Shown here one piece after another: positions 37,598 through 48,500 of a stretch of 64,000 nt of DNA. The notes below the pieces were generated by a model. The model made no database searches and was not told where the DNA came from. It worked only from the letters and a program-made list of their open reading frames with translations. The stretch is from positions 1 through 64,000 of the forward strand of contig JASGCX010000009.1 of NCBI GenBank assembly GCA_030053925.1, written 5' to 3'. Made by a program: the position numbers and the translations under genes. Position 1 is the first letter of the stretch, and every line of letters starts with the position of its first letter. This DNA is from Flavobacterium sp. Lineage in GTDB: Bacteria > Bacteroidota > Bacteroidia > Chitinophagales > Chitinophagaceae.

Positions 37598-40500
37598 TTG
37601 CTAGGTTGTTGTTGTGTTTGGGTAAATGTACAGGCTCAATTATCTAACATTACCACCAAAAAAATTGCCGCTAAAGGCGTGGTTAAAGTTGATAGCAAAA
37701 CCATAGTGCCAAACTCGGTTAGCATCAACAATATAGATACTTCTTTTTACACTATCAACCCTGCAAAAGGTGAGTTGATTTGGCGCAAAAACTTAGCAGT
37801 TGATAGTGTAACAATTACCTACAGAACATTGTCTCTTGCTTTTAATAGTACCGCAAGCAGGTTTAACTATGATAGTGTAAAAAATAATTTTTTAGCACCA
37901 CAACCTTTTGTATTTAACAGAAATAATCAGCAAAAAAATGGCAATGGATTGTTCGATTTTGGTACCATAAACTACAATGGTAGTTTTGGCCGAAGCTTAA
38001 GTTTTGGCAACAATCAAGATGCCGTTTTTAACTCACAATTAAACTTGCAAATAAGTGGTTTTATTGGCGATAGCATACAAATTTCGGCTGCTATTACCGA
38101 CAATAATATTCCTATTCAGCCCGATGGTACAACGCAGCAACTGAACGAGTTTGACCGCATTTTGCTACAATTTAAAAAGCGTGATTGGGAACTAAATTTA
38201 GGCGATATTGACATTAGGCAAACCAATGCTTATTACCTTAATTTTTACAAACGATTACAAGGCGTATCATTTGCGCAAGCCAATAAAATAGGCAAGCAAG
38301 GCACCAACAAATTGCTAGTAAGTGGCGCTATTGCAAAGGGTAAATTTACACGTAATATTTTTCAAGGGCAAGAAGGCAACCAAGGGCCTTACAGGCTTAC
38401 AGGTGCTAACAACGAATTGTATTTTGTGGTTTTGGCAAATACAGAACGCATATTTATTGATGGTGAATTAATGCAGCGTGGCGAAGACCAAGATTATATT
38501 ATCAATTACAACACCGCTGAAATTACATTTACGCCCAAGCGAATGATTACCAAAGACAAGCGTATTCAGATAGAGTTTGAGTACGCTGATAGAAACTTTT
38601 TAAACTCGCTTGTTTATGCCAATGATGAGTTTGAATGGCATAATAAACTAAAGGTAAATATTGGTGTGTATAGCAATAGCGATGCTAAAAGTTCGCCTAT
38701 AAATCAAACACTTAAAAATTCACAAAAACAGTTTTTAGCAAACCTTGGCGACAGTATTCAAAATGCGTTTTATCCCGTAGCAGATACCGATACTTTTTCT
38801 GCTTCTAAAATTTTATATGCACGCATCAAACTCAGTAATAGCAACGATTCTATCTATTATTATTCTACCAATAAAGACAGTGCTAAATACAGTTTAAACT
38901 TTGTAGAAGTTGGAGCTAATAAAGGCAATTATATACCATTGCTTAACAGTATTAATGGTAAAGTGTATCAATACATAACACCTATAAATGGCGTGCCACA
39001 AGGCAATTATGAACCAGCCACATTTTTAGTAACACCTAAAAAACAACAGTTAATCAACTTGTCTACTCAGTATCAATTTAATGATAAAACGGTTTTAAAA
39101 ACCGATATGGCTTTAAGTAATTACGACGTAAATACGTACTCGCAAAAAGATAAAGCTAACAATACCGGCTATGCCACAAAGTTTCAACTTGAACGAAAAA
39201 GTTTATGGCATTTTACCAACAAAAAAGTACAGCTAAATACCAAACTTGGTTACGAATACAACGATGCGAACTTTAAACCACTTGAGCGATTAAGAGCCGT
39301 AGAATTTACCAGAGATTGGGGCTTGAATTTATTAAATAATACTACATCAGAAAGTTTGCCAACGGCTATAATAGAAATAAAAGACGATAGTAGCAATACG
39401 CTACAATACACAGCCGCAGGCTATTTTAGAGGCGATGGCTACAGCGGTTTTAGGCAATCATTATTACATCATCATAACATTAAAGGCTGGCAAATTGCTA
39501 GTAGTTTAAACTTAACTAATAGTAATGCTGCGCTAACAAAAGGCTACTTTTTAAAACCAAGTATTACAGTAAATAAGCTGTTGCCTAGGTTTAAAAATTT
39601 TGAAATAGGTGCCGGCTATGCACTAGAACATAATTTGCAAAAAAGCAGTACCGCCGACACTGTAAATACCCTGAGCTTTGCTTTTGAAACCATAACTGCA
39701 TTTGTAAAAAGTAATCAACAAAAAGATAATCGTTGGACGATTTCGTACAATACTCGAAGTAACAAAATGCCCTATAATCAAATTTTATTAGCTACCGACA
39801 GAAGCCATAATTACAATTTTCTAGTAGAACTTTTACAAAATAAAAAACACCAAGTAAGAGGTAACATTACTTACAGACAATTGCAAGTAGTAAATGAAAA
39901 AATCACCAATTTGAAAGCAGATAATAGTTTGCTTGCTAGGGTAGAATATGTGATTAATGAATGGAACGGCTTAGTAACTGGTAATGCTTTATATGAAATT
40001 GGTGCTGGTCAAGAACAGAAAAAAGACTTCTCTTACATAGAAGTACAAGCCGGTAGAGGCCAATACACATGGAACGATTATAACGCAGATAGTATTCAAC
40101 AATTGAATGAATTTGAACTTGCACAGTTTCAAGATCAGGCAAAGTTTATACGCATATTTACCCCAACCAATGTGTTTGTAAAAGCCAATTACACACAGTT
40201 TAATTATAGCTTATTACTTAGCCCAAGAGCTTTGGCTAATAAAATTAATAATAAGCATTTTAAAAATATCATTACGCGTTTTAGTGTTCAATCTGCCCTG
40301 CAAACTGGCAAAAAAATATTAGCGCAAGGTAATCCTGAATTTAATCCTTTTACTGGTAAAATTGCAGATACTGCTTTAATTAGTTTGTTACAAGTGATAA
40401 GTAATACCTTATCGTTTAATCGCTTTAGCAGCAGTTGGGGTGTTGATATAAGCAATGTGTCTAATTTCTCAAAAAGCCTTTTAACATACGGTTTTGAAAG

Positions 40501-41032
40501 CCGCCAACTAAATGAATGGTCATTTAGAGGTAGGGTAAATATTAAACGTAGCTACACATTTGAAATACTACAAAAAGTAGGTACCAATAATTTGCTAACG
40601 CCCAATTTTAACAATAGAAACTATGCATTAAATGCAGTGAGTAGCGAGCCAAAATTTACTTATATCAATGGCACTAAGTATCGTGTACAAACAAGCTATC
40701 AGTATTCGCAAAAAACGAATAGTATTTTATATGGCGGTGAAAAATCTGTTACACACTCGCTAAATATAGAAGGCAAATACAATGCTGTGCAAAACACAAG
40801 TTTTACAGCCAAATTCACCTACAGTAATATCTCATATACAGGTGCTACCAATACTACTGTTAGTTACATTATGCTTGATGGATTGCTACCGGGTAAAAAT
40901 TATTTATGGAATATTGAATTTACCAAACGCCTAATAAACAACCTAGAAATAAGCTTTAGCTACGAGGGTAGAAAGCCTGGTGAAACACGTACTATCAATA
41001 TTGGCCGAGCATCAATAAGAGCACTTTTATAA
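37598..41032 (+). CDS. Large secreted/outer-membrane beta-rich protein of unknown function
   Basis: 1144 aa; signal-like GCCCVWVNVQAQ; many amphipathic beta-strand-like stretches; non-ATG start (TTG at 37598, or CTG at 37574). Confidence 0.6.
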   Translation: MLGCCCVWVNVQAQLSNITTKKIAAKGVVKVDSKTIVPNSVSINNIDTSFYTINPAKGELIWRKNLAVDSVTITYRTLSLAFNSTASRFNYDSVKNNFLAPQPFVFNRNNQQKNGNGLFDFGTINYNGSFGRSLSFGNNQDAVFNSQLNLQISGFIGDSIQISAAITDNNIPIQPDGTTQQLNEFDRILLQFKKRDWELNLGDIDIRQTNAYYLNFYKRLQGVSFAQANKIGKQGTNKLLVSGAIAKGKFTRNIFQGQEGNQGPYRLTGANNELYFVVLANTERIFIDGELMQRGEDQDYIINYNTAEITFTPKRMITKDKRIQIEFEYADRNFLNSLVYANDEFEWHNKLKVNIGVYSNSDAKSSPINQTLKNSQKQFLANLGDSIQNAFYPVADTDTFSASKILYARIKLSNSNDSIYYYSTNKDSAKYSLNFVEVGANKGNYIPLLNSINGKVYQYITPINGVPQGNYEPATFLVTPKKQQLINLSTQYQFNDKTVLKTDMALSNYDVNTYSQKDKANNTGYATKFQLERKSLWHFTNKKVQLNTKLGYEYNDANFKPLERLRAVEFTRDWGLNLLNNTTSESLPTAIIEIKDDSSNTLQYTAAGYFRGDGYSGFRQSLLHHHNIKGWQIASSLNLTNSNAALTKGYFLKPSITVNKLLPRFKNFEIGAGYALEHNLQKSSTADTVNTLSFAFETITAFVKSNQQKDNRWTISYNTRSNKMPYNQILLATDRSHNYNFLVELLQNKKHQVRGNITYRQLQVVNEKITNLKADNSLLARVEYVINEWNGLVTGNALYEIGAGQEQKKDFSYIEVQAGRGQYTWNDYNADSIQQLNEFELAQFQDQAKFIRIFTPTNVFVKANYTQFNYSLLLSPRALANKINNKHFKNIITRFSVQSALQTGKKILAQGNPEFNPFTGKIADTALISLLQVISNTLSFNRFSSSWGVDISNVSNFSKSLLTYGFESRQLNEWSFRGRVNIKRSYTFEILQKVGTNNLLTPNFNNRNYALNAVSSEPKFTYINGTKYRVQTSYQYSQKTNSILYGGEKSVTHSLNIEGKYNAVQNTSFTAKFTYSNISYTGATNTTVSYIMLDGLLPGKNYLWNIEFTKRLINNLEISFSYEGRKPGETRTINIGRASIRALL

Positions 41033-42169
41033 TTATTTTTTTGGTGGTGCTTGATACTCTAAAACTACTTTAGCGTTCTTTTTACTGTCCGATGTAATAT
41101 ATACTTCATAACGTGTTTTACCTGCTGTAATTACCATCAATGCAGTGTTTGGTGGTGTATCACCTAAGTTTTCAGCTACTGTAATTAGCTCGTATGTTGG
41201 GTTTTGCTCGTCTAAATAAACAGTAAGCGTAAGTGGGCGTGTATCTAATCTGCCTCTATTTATAAGCACTTGGTTATTATGGTAAACCGTAATGGTATCA
41301 TTGTCTACCTGACCATTATCGTAGAAATCAATTCTTACTTCTTGCTGGTCTACAATCAAGGTTTTTTGTAAATTATTCTCTCTTTCTAACAATATTTTAG
41401 GCACTTTAGCAGTAGGTGCTATTTTATTGGGTAGAGGTATTGTTGGCACCAATACTTTAGGCTTTATTACTGTATCTAATGTGGCAGGCATTGTTGGCGA
41501 TGGTGCTTTTGGGGCATCATTTTTAGTAATTACAAAACCTTCGGCACCAGGTTTTATTTTAGGTAAAACACTGCTATTTGTTAATGGTTTTTGATTTGGT
41601 GTAACTGGCTTTGCAGGTGTTACAGGCTTTTTTGTAGGTATTTCAGGCACTTTTTTTTCTAAAGCCGCCCGTTCTTTTTTAGTCAATAAAAATGGTTCTT
41701 TTTCAAATTCGGTAGTGGTTACTTTTTCAAGAAATACTGTACCAGAACCGCAGTCGTTATTTTTTTCGCCTATGCTTGTAAAAGTACCTGTTAAGGTTTC
41801 TTTACCATTTATTTTTTTGAAATCAAAATAGCATGTCATTAAACAAGGGGAGGTATTGTTAGAAATTTTTAGCTCCAACATTTTTACCTCTTTTATAATG
41901 AGATTTTTTGTTTTTTCAGTGTAAATGCCTTGCATGGCAGTTTTGCCATAAAAAACGGTTGTTTTATAAGAATAAGTAACGCCTTCAATACTATTGTTAG
42001 ATTTATTATCAATTTGTATCTCGTATTTATACTTATCTTCCGTGGGTTTGCCTCTGTATATATCAAAATCTTTCTGAATAAAATAACCACGCCAAATACC
42101 TGTAAGGCTTTGTGCTTTACCAAAAATAACTGACAGTAAAACAATGAATGAAGTAAACGTTAATCTCAT
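41033..42169 (-). CDS. Secreted hypothetical protein
   Basis: Signal peptide; Pro/Lys-rich linker; C-terminal RIDFYDNGQVDNDTITVYHNNQVLINRGRLDTRPLTLTVYLD. Confidence 0.55.
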   Translation of the reverse strand: MRLTFTSFIVLLSVIFGKAQSLTGIWRGYFIQKDFDIYRGKPTEDKYKYEIQIDNKSNNSIEGVTYSYKTTVFYGKTAMQGIYTEKTKNLIIKEVKMLELKISNNTSPCLMTCYFDFKKINGKETLTGTFTSIGEKNNDCGSGTVFLEKVTTTEFEKEPFLLTKKERAALEKKVPEIPTKKPVTPAKPVTPNQKPLTNSSVLPKIKPGAEGFVITKNDAPKAPSPTMPATLDTVIKPKVLVPTIPLPNKIAPTAKVPKILLERENNLQKTLIVDQQEVRIDFYDNGQVDNDTITVYHNNQVLINRGRLDTRPLTLTVYLDEQNPTYELITVAENLGDTPPNTALMVITAGKTRYEVYITSDSKKNAKVVLEYQAPPKK

Positions 42170-42301
42170 ATTATTATTTAATTGTGCAAATTACACATCG
42201 CTTATACTAAAGAAGCGTTAAAGGTTGTTGAAACACTAAAAAGTAAGGATAATTGGGAAATAATCGCACATTTTTTTTAGTTATACATGTATTTTAAACC
42301 A

Positions 42302-42718
42302 TCAAATGGTATATTGTCTTAAAAAATCTTCTGCATTAAGTACTGGAATTTCAGAAAAGTGAAAGTCGCTTTGGTTTTGAGTAACTATGCAACCGCAGTT
42401 TGCATTTAGTGCCGCATAATATTCCAATCCATCCTCAAAGTCAAGAATTTGTTGATTATTAGATACTTTCAATACATCACTTTGCTTGTTTTCGGCAACT
42501 TGAATTTTTTCTGCCAATAATGCTAATTTCTTTTTTGCCAAAACAGCACCATTTTTTTTACAAGAAAAATAAAATGCAATGGCAAAACAAATAGGTGAGG
42601 TGTATAGCTGAAATTTTGGATTATCGGCAAGGCTTAAAACCCTAGCTGCATAGCTAAATGCAGGGTATTCTTTGTTTAAAACCGTTACTAAAATATTCGC
42701 ATCAAGAAATACCTTCAT
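42302..42718 (-). CDS. PIN domain toxin
   Basis: MKVFLDANILVTVLNKEYP...DFEDGLEYYAALNANCGCIVTQNQSDFHFSEIPVLNAEDFL. Confidence 0.85.
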   Translation of the reverse strand: MKVFLDANILVTVLNKEYPAFSYAARVLSLADNPKFQLYTSPICFAIAFYFSCKKNGAVLAKKKLALLAEKIQVAENKQSDVLKVSNNQQILDFEDGLEYYAALNANCGCIVTQNQSDFHFSEIPVLNAEDFLRQYTI

Positions 42719-42721
42719 CGC

Positions 42722-42979
42722 CTACTTTCTTGATTGATAAAATTCGTCTTTTAATTTCTTGCTGTTTTTGCGTTGTGAAACGTATTCTGCAGGCCCTTCG
42801 GCAGCAATATTTATCCAATCAGAAACTGGTAAATCTTCTAATGAAGTGTAATTGTTTTTGGTAAGCTTACTGTATAAAAACTCTGTAAGCCTCGATAGGC
42901 TTATGTTTTGGCTATCGGCAAAGCGTTTTGCTTTTGCAATTACATTTTCATCAAAGCTTAAAGTAATTTTAGCATCCAT
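42722..42979 (-). CDS. DUF6364-family antitoxin
   Basis: MDAKITLSFDENVIAKAKRFADSQNISLSRLTEFLYSKL; immediately upstream of PIN gene. Confidence 0.8.
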   Translation of the reverse strand: MDAKITLSFDENVIAKAKRFADSQNISLSRLTEFLYSKLTKNNYTSLEDLPVSDWINIAAEGPAEYVSQRKNSKKLKDEFYQSRK

Positions 42980-43030
42980 GGCATTTATTTTTATACCACA
43001 AAAGTATAAATTTTACACGTGAAAATAAAA

Positions 43031-43762
43031 TTAAAAATTTAGTTGCCTTTTATATTTCTGAACAGCATTTTCGTAACCCATATAAAGGGCATCGCAAACT
43101 AGGGCATGGCCAATGCTTACTTCATCTAGCCAAGGTATTGTTTTTGCAAAATATTGTAAATTATGTAAGTCTAAATCATGACCAGCATTTAAACCTAAGC
43201 CTAATTCTTTGGCTTTTAATGCAGCCGCTAAGTATGGTGCTACTACCAATTGTTTATTATCTATTGTTAATTCTTGGTAGCCTTTTGCGTAGCTTTCTGT
43301 GTACAGTTCAATTCTGTCTGTACCAGTTTGCGCAGCACCTTCAACCATTTCTATAATTGGGTCTACAAAAATGGATACTCTAATACCAGCATTTTTAAAA
43401 ACACTTACAATATTTATCAAATAATCTTTGTGTACAATTGTGTTCCAACCATGATTACTCGTTATTTGCCCCATTGCATCGGGTACAAGCGTTACTTGAT
43501 GTGGCTTTACCGCTAGTACTAGGTCAATAAATTTTTGCTCTGTAGGGTTGCCTTCTATATTAAATTCTGTAGTAATTATTGGCATGATGTCGTAAACATC
43601 TTGGTACGTAATATGTCGTTCATCTGGCCTAGGATGTACGGTTACGCCATCGGCCCCAAATTGCTGTGCATCAATAGCAGCTTGCTTTACATTAGGATTG
43701 TTACCGCCACGGCTGTTACGTATTGTGGCAAATTTGTTGATATTTACACTCAGCTTCGTCAT
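43031..43762 (-). CDS. pdxJ: Pyridoxine 5'-phosphate synthase
   Basis: LSVNINKFATIRNSRGGNNPNVKQAAIDAQQFGADGVTVHPRPDERHI; GLNAGHDLDLHNL; VSIGHALV. Confidence 0.95.
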   Translation of the reverse strand: MTKLSVNINKFATIRNSRGGNNPNVKQAAIDAQQFGADGVTVHPRPDERHITYQDVYDIMPIITTEFNIEGNPTEQKFIDLVLAVKPHQVTLVPDAMGQITSNHGWNTIVHKDYLINIVSVFKNAGIRVSIFVDPIIEMVEGAAQTGTDRIELYTESYAKGYQELTIDNKQLVVAPYLAAALKAKELGLGLNAGHDLDLHNLQYFAKTIPWLDEVSIGHALVCDALYMGYENAVQKYKRQLNF

Positions 43763-43810
43763 GTTGCAAAATTATTGGCATTAAGTTGTAATTTTGATGA
43801 AAAGAATTTT

Positions 43811-44458
43811 ATGGAAGCGGTTTTAAATGCCATCATCAAATCGCATAAGCTACCACAATACATTAGTGAATTACAGCAAGTGCTTAAAAAAGAGAAGCAA
43901 CATCGCATTCAATTTTACAATAGCATTTCAGAAGATGATAAGGCTGAATATATTAATGGCGAAATTATTTTACATTCACCAGTAATGCTAAGGCATAATC
44001 TTGCAACATCTTTTATGTCAAGAGTATTTTCTACTTATGCCGACTTAAAAGATTTAGGCATCATTGGAATTGAAAAATGCATGATAGAATTAAGCCGTAA
44101 TAGTTACGAGCCAGATATTGTTTTTTGGAAAAATGATAAAGCTGAAAAGTTTACTGCACAGCAAAAAATATTTCCCGTACCAGATTTTATTATCGAAGTG
44201 TTATCAGATTCAACCGAAAAAAACGATAGGGGAATTAAATTTGAAGATTATGCCTTACATTGCGTAAAAGAATATTGGATTGTAGACCCAATAAAGGAAA
44301 CAATAGAACAATACTTATTACAAAATGGAGTTTTTGAGCTTGAACTTAAAAGTAAAGAAGGGTATATTAACTGCCAGGTATTAAAAGGGTTGGCATTTTA
44401 TATACCTGCGGCCTTTAATAAAAAAGATAATGTAGAACTACAGAAGTCTATTATTTAA
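43811..44458 (+). CDS. Uma2 family (DUF820) endonuclease-like protein
   Basis: EYINGEIILHSPV...YEPDIVFWKNDKA...PDFIIEVLSDSTEKNDRGIKFEDYALHCVKEYWIVDP; start moved to 43811. Confidence 0.85.
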   Translation: MEAVLNAIIKSHKLPQYISELQQVLKKEKQHRIQFYNSISEDDKAEYINGEIILHSPVMLRHNLATSFMSRVFSTYADLKDLGIIGIEKCMIELSRNSYEPDIVFWKNDKAEKFTAQQKIFPVPDFIIEVLSDSTEKNDRGIKFEDYALHCVKEYWIVDPIKETIEQYLLQNGVFELELKSKEGYINCQVLKGLAFYIPAAFNKKDNVELQKSII

Positions 44459-44636
44459 CTCAATAATTTTCTTGCTTATCAAACCAAAATTTCCTGCGCA
44501 ACAAATTTATTTTCATCCGCATGAAATTATCATTTCCTGCGCAGCAAATTTTAAACCCTACTTAATAACCATTTTATAATCTACACGGTTTAGCTTTGAT
44601 GCACAACCTTTTGTCTTAAAAACTGTTAATTAATAT

Positions 44637-46628
44637 ATGTCGTATTCATCTTTAGAATCTTGCTTACTCGATTTAGAAAAAAACAACCAACTCGTTCGTA
44701 TTAAGGAAGAAGTTGACCCATATTTAGAAATGGCAGCTATTCATTTGCGTATGTACGAGGCAAAAGGGCCAGCTATTTTATTCGAAAACGTAAAAGGCTC
44801 AAAATTTAGAGCTGCGTCTAACATTTTTGGCACGCTTAACCGTAGCAAATTCATTTTTAAAGACACACTTAAATTGGTACAGCAGCTAATCAATTTAAAA
44901 GGCAATCCAATGGAAGCCTTAAAGCATCCGTTGCAAAATATACAAACTGGTTTAGCCGCATTAAAAGCGTTGCCTTTAAAAAATCCAATTAGCAAACCCG
45001 TCTTGTATCAGCAAATAAATATTTCCAATTTACCGCTCATTCACCATTGGCCAATGGATGGCGGCGCATTTGTAACCTTACCACAAGTATATACCGAAGA
45101 TGCCGATAAACCAGGCATCATGCAATCAAATTTAGGTATGTATCGCATCCAATTAACTGGTAACAATTATCAATTAAACAAAGAAATTGGCTTGCATTAC
45201 CAATTGCATCGTGGTATTGGTATTCATCAAACAAAAGCTAATAAAAAAGGCTTACCGTTGAAAGTAAGTTGTTTTGTTGGCGGCCCACCATCGCACACTT
45301 TAGCCGCAGTTATGCCTTTGCCCGAAGGTATTAGCGAAATAACTTTTGCCGGCGTTATTGGTGCAAGACGATTTAGATATACTTATGAAGACGGATTTGC
45401 GGTAAGTACCGATGCTGATTTTGTAATTACTGGCGAAGTTTATATAAATGAAAACAAGCCCGAAGGACCTTTTGGCGACCACCTTGGTTACTATTCGTTA
45501 CAGCACGATTTTCCACTAATGAAAGTGCATAAAGTATATGCAAGAAAAAATGCTATTTGGCCTTTTACGGTAGTAGGTAGGCCACCACAAGAAGACACCA
45601 GTTTTGGCCAACTAATACACGAAATAACAGGCGCAGCCATACCGCAAGAAGTACCAGGCTTAAAACAAGTTAATGCCGTAGATGCAGCAGGCGTGCATCC
45701 TTTGTTGCTAGCTATTGGTAGCGAACGCTATACACCTTACACACCTACTAAACAGCCTGCCGAACTATTAACCATTGCCAATCATCTGCTTGGCACAGGG
45801 CAACTAAGTTTAGCCAAGTTTTTATTTATTACAGCAGACGATACCAACCAATTAACCACCCATAATGTGCAGCATTTTATGGAATATTTATTGGAAAGAA
45901 TAGACCTTACAAGAGACGTTCATTTTTACACCAATACCACCATTGATACACTTGATTACAGCGGTACAGGCTTAAATACTGGTAGTAAAGTTGTATTTGC
46001 TGCCTACGGCGAAAAACTAAGAGACTTGTGTAAAGAAGTACCTCAACAGTTAAAAGAACTGCGTGGGTTTGTGAATCCACAATTAGCTATGCCTGGTGTA
46101 ATTGCCATTGAAACCTTAACATATAAAGAGTGCGTAGACCAAGATATATATAGAATTTCCGAAGATGAAGATGAAAACAGCGAACAAAAAGAATGGTACA
46201 ATGATCCACTTAGGCATGGTTTTGGGATAAGCGATTTAAGACATGCCCTAAATCCTAATGACCCTATTTACGACATAGAACTTGGTGAAAAAAGCTACCA
46301 TAAAAGCTTATTTGAAATAGATTTGGAAGATGAATCTGTTGCATTCTTAAAAAATGTTGCAATAATCGTTTTGTGCGATGATGCTAATTTTGTATCGAAA
46401 ACCTTAAATAATTTTTTATGGGTAACGTTTACCCGTAGCAATCCAGCTGTTGATATTGATGGCGTATTCTCATTCACTTTAAACAAACACTGGGGCTGTA
46501 GAGGGCCATTAATAATTGATGCAAGAATAAAACCGCACCACGCACCACCAGTAGAAAAACTGCCAGAAATTGAAAAGAAAATAGACCGATTGTTTGAAAA
46601 AGGCGGTAGCCTTTATGGTGTGTTGTAA
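44637..46628 (+). CDS. UbiD family decarboxylase
   Basis: EGPFGDHLGYYS, VVGRPPQEDTSFGQLIHEITG, WVTFTRSNPAVDIDG...WGCRGPLIIDARIKPHHAPP. Confidence 0.9.
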   Translation: MSYSSLESCLLDLEKNNQLVRIKEEVDPYLEMAAIHLRMYEAKGPAILFENVKGSKFRAASNIFGTLNRSKFIFKDTLKLVQQLINLKGNPMEALKHPLQNIQTGLAALKALPLKNPISKPVLYQQINISNLPLIHHWPMDGGAFVTLPQVYTEDADKPGIMQSNLGMYRIQLTGNNYQLNKEIGLHYQLHRGIGIHQTKANKKGLPLKVSCFVGGPPSHTLAAVMPLPEGISEITFAGVIGARRFRYTYEDGFAVSTDADFVITGEVYINENKPEGPFGDHLGYYSLQHDFPLMKVHKVYARKNAIWPFTVVGRPPQEDTSFGQLIHEITGAAIPQEVPGLKQVNAVDAAGVHPLLLAIGSERYTPYTPTKQPAELLTIANHLLGTGQLSLAKFLFITADDTNQLTTHNVQHFMEYLLERIDLTRDVHFYTNTTIDTLDYSGTGLNTGSKVVFAAYGEKLRDLCKEVPQQLKELRGFVNPQLAMPGVIAIETLTYKECVDQDIYRISEDEDENSEQKEWYNDPLRHGFGISDLRHALNPNDPIYDIELGEKSYHKSLFEIDLEDESVAFLKNVAIIVLCDDANFVSKTLNNFLWVTFTRSNPAVDIDGVFSFTLNKHWGCRGPLIIDARIKPHHAPPVEKLPEIEKKIDRLFEKGGSLYGVL

Positions 46629-46757
46629 CTGTTAAACTTTCACTTTCAAATACTAAAATGCAGTATTCATGCGTTAGATAGTTATATTCGCTATTCTAAA
46701 AATAATATCTACACCGTTTGCCTATGGCTAAATAGTTTACCTAAAGTTTTCAAAAAT

Positions 46758-47483
46758 ATGCAGATTCAAGATTTTTTAAAATGGGGCTTACTAGCTTTTG
46801 TAATGGCGTTTACTTTTAACCGAGCAGCCATTACTTCAACCGACAACCACACAACAGTACTTGCAACTACGCCTATTAAACCCGGTTCTATCCAGTGTTT
46901 TTTGTACGATAGCTTGCAGCTAAATCTTAAAGGGCTATCTAAAGAAGCATATAACTATGCTTTACTTGGCTACAACAAACTATTACAAGCAGGTAAAATT
47001 AAAAACAACGAAACCCTTACCATTATCGATTTCAGTTTGCCATCTACCGCAAAAAGATTATTTGTTATCGATTTAAAACTTGGCGAGGTATTATTTAACA
47101 CCCTAGTATCGCATGGCAAAAACTCGGGCAAAGCCATCGCATCGCAGTTTTCTAATAAAGCGCATAGCTTTAAAAGCAGCTTGGGCTTTTACATTACTAG
47201 CAACACATACATTGGCAAACATGGCTTATCGCTACGCTTAGAAGGCGAGGAAAAAGGCATTAACGACAATGCTTTAAACCGAGGTATAGTAATGCATTGC
47301 GCCGATTATGTTACACAAGATTTAATTAACTCGCAAGGTTATATTGGTAGAAGCGAAGGCTGCCCTGCAGTGCCACAGCAAGAACACAAAGCCATTATTA
47401 ATACTATTAAAGATGGTAGTTGCTTATTTATTTACAGCCCAGTAAAGCAATACCTTACTAACTCAAGATTAATAGAAAGTTAG
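46758..47483 (+). CDS. Murein L,D-transpeptidase catalytic-domain family protein
   Basis: LGFYITSNTYIGKHGLSLRLEGEEKGINDNALNRGIVMHCADYV...GYIGRSEGCPAVP. Confidence 0.85.
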   Translation: MQIQDFLKWGLLAFVMAFTFNRAAITSTDNHTTVLATTPIKPGSIQCFLYDSLQLNLKGLSKEAYNYALLGYNKLLQAGKIKNNETLTIIDFSLPSTAKRLFVIDLKLGEVLFNTLVSHGKNSGKAIASQFSNKAHSFKSSLGFYITSNTYIGKHGLSLRLEGEEKGINDNALNRGIVMHCADYVTQDLINSQGYIGRSEGCPAVPQQEHKAIINTIKDGSCLFIYSPVKQYLTNSRLIES

Positions 47484-47587
47484 TAAGCCCAGCCAAACAT
47501 ATTATTGCCACAAGTACGCAAGACAAGATTTTATCTATATCTGAGCATGCTTGTGGCAATGTCTATTTTATAAGGTAAGTGTTTAGT

Positions 47588-48376
47588 TTAGTTTACTTCC
47601 ACCCAAGTATGGTCGGCTAGTAAACGTACCGAAGCTAAAAATTGTTTGAACGGCCCATTACCGCCCCATTCTTTTGGCGATACTAGCGATAACAAATGTG
47701 TGCCATCTTGCTTCTCGTACAAATGATACACATGACCAATTTGTGGTTTAAAACGCAGCATCGCTTCGTATATCATCAAGCTTAGTTCTTTGCGCTTATT
47801 TATTTCCTGTGCTTGCCTTGCAAGTAGTTCTATTTGTTGTTTTATTTGGTCAAGCTGCATATTGGTTTGCTCTTCCATGGCACTCAAAGCTTTGTGCTTA
47901 ATCACGCCTTCTTTGGTGGGTTGTATAGCCACGCTGCCAGCACTCGATGCGTAGGGCAACACACTCATTTGCTTGTGGTAAATTTCAATATTGGTAAATG
48001 GTTCGCCGTTTTCAAAGCCCTTGTGCGTTACTTTCATGTAGCCGTTGGCCAAAATCTCGTTAGTTACAGCAAGCACCAATTGGTCATCTTTAAAAAACTG
48101 CGTTTCTATGGTAGAAGCATTGGTAATATCCGCCACAATTGTATCAGCCAAATCTTGGTTGTCAAAAGGTTGCTTTTCGCCATTGGGGTTTACGCTGTAT
48201 TGTGCATAAAACGCATCGTTAGTTACCGAAACCCAATTGGTACTAATGCTTAATGCCTTGCCATTATTTGCGCTATCTATTTTATAATTACCGCTTTTAG
48301 GTGCTACACCAAATTGAAAATCACATTTTTCGGGAAACAACTGCCAGGATGCCAAAAAATTATACGCTTGTACCAT
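47588..48376 (-). CDS. Protein with C-terminal DUF2452-like domain
   Basis: C-terminus RFKPQIGHVYHLYEKQDGTHLLSLVSPKEWGGNGPFKQFLASVRLLADHTWVEVN; start likely MVQAYNFLASWQLFPEKC. Confidence 0.65.
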   Translation of the reverse strand: MVQAYNFLASWQLFPEKCDFQFGVAPKSGNYKIDSANNGKALSISTNWVSVTNDAFYAQYSVNPNGEKQPFDNQDLADTIVADITNASTIETQFFKDDQLVLAVTNEILANGYMKVTHKGFENGEPFTNIEIYHKQMSVLPYASSAGSVAIQPTKEGVIKHKALSAMEEQTNMQLDQIKQQIELLARQAQEINKRKELSLMIYEAMLRFKPQIGHVYHLYEKQDGTHLLSLVSPKEWGGNGPFKQFLASVRLLADHTWVEVN

Positions 48377-48500
48377 AATGCTTGTAATAACGCTAAACCA
48401 TCTTAAATGTTGAAAACAGCCACAAAGGAACAAACATTGCCAAATAGATACGTGAGATTTTTTTGGTAACTAGCAGTAGAGCTACTATTTAGTTTTATGA

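Noticed and set aside
43535-43810. N-terminal extension of the Uma2-family ORF
   Set aside because: It is antisense to the pdxJ coding sequence; the Uma2 protein plausibly starts at 43811.
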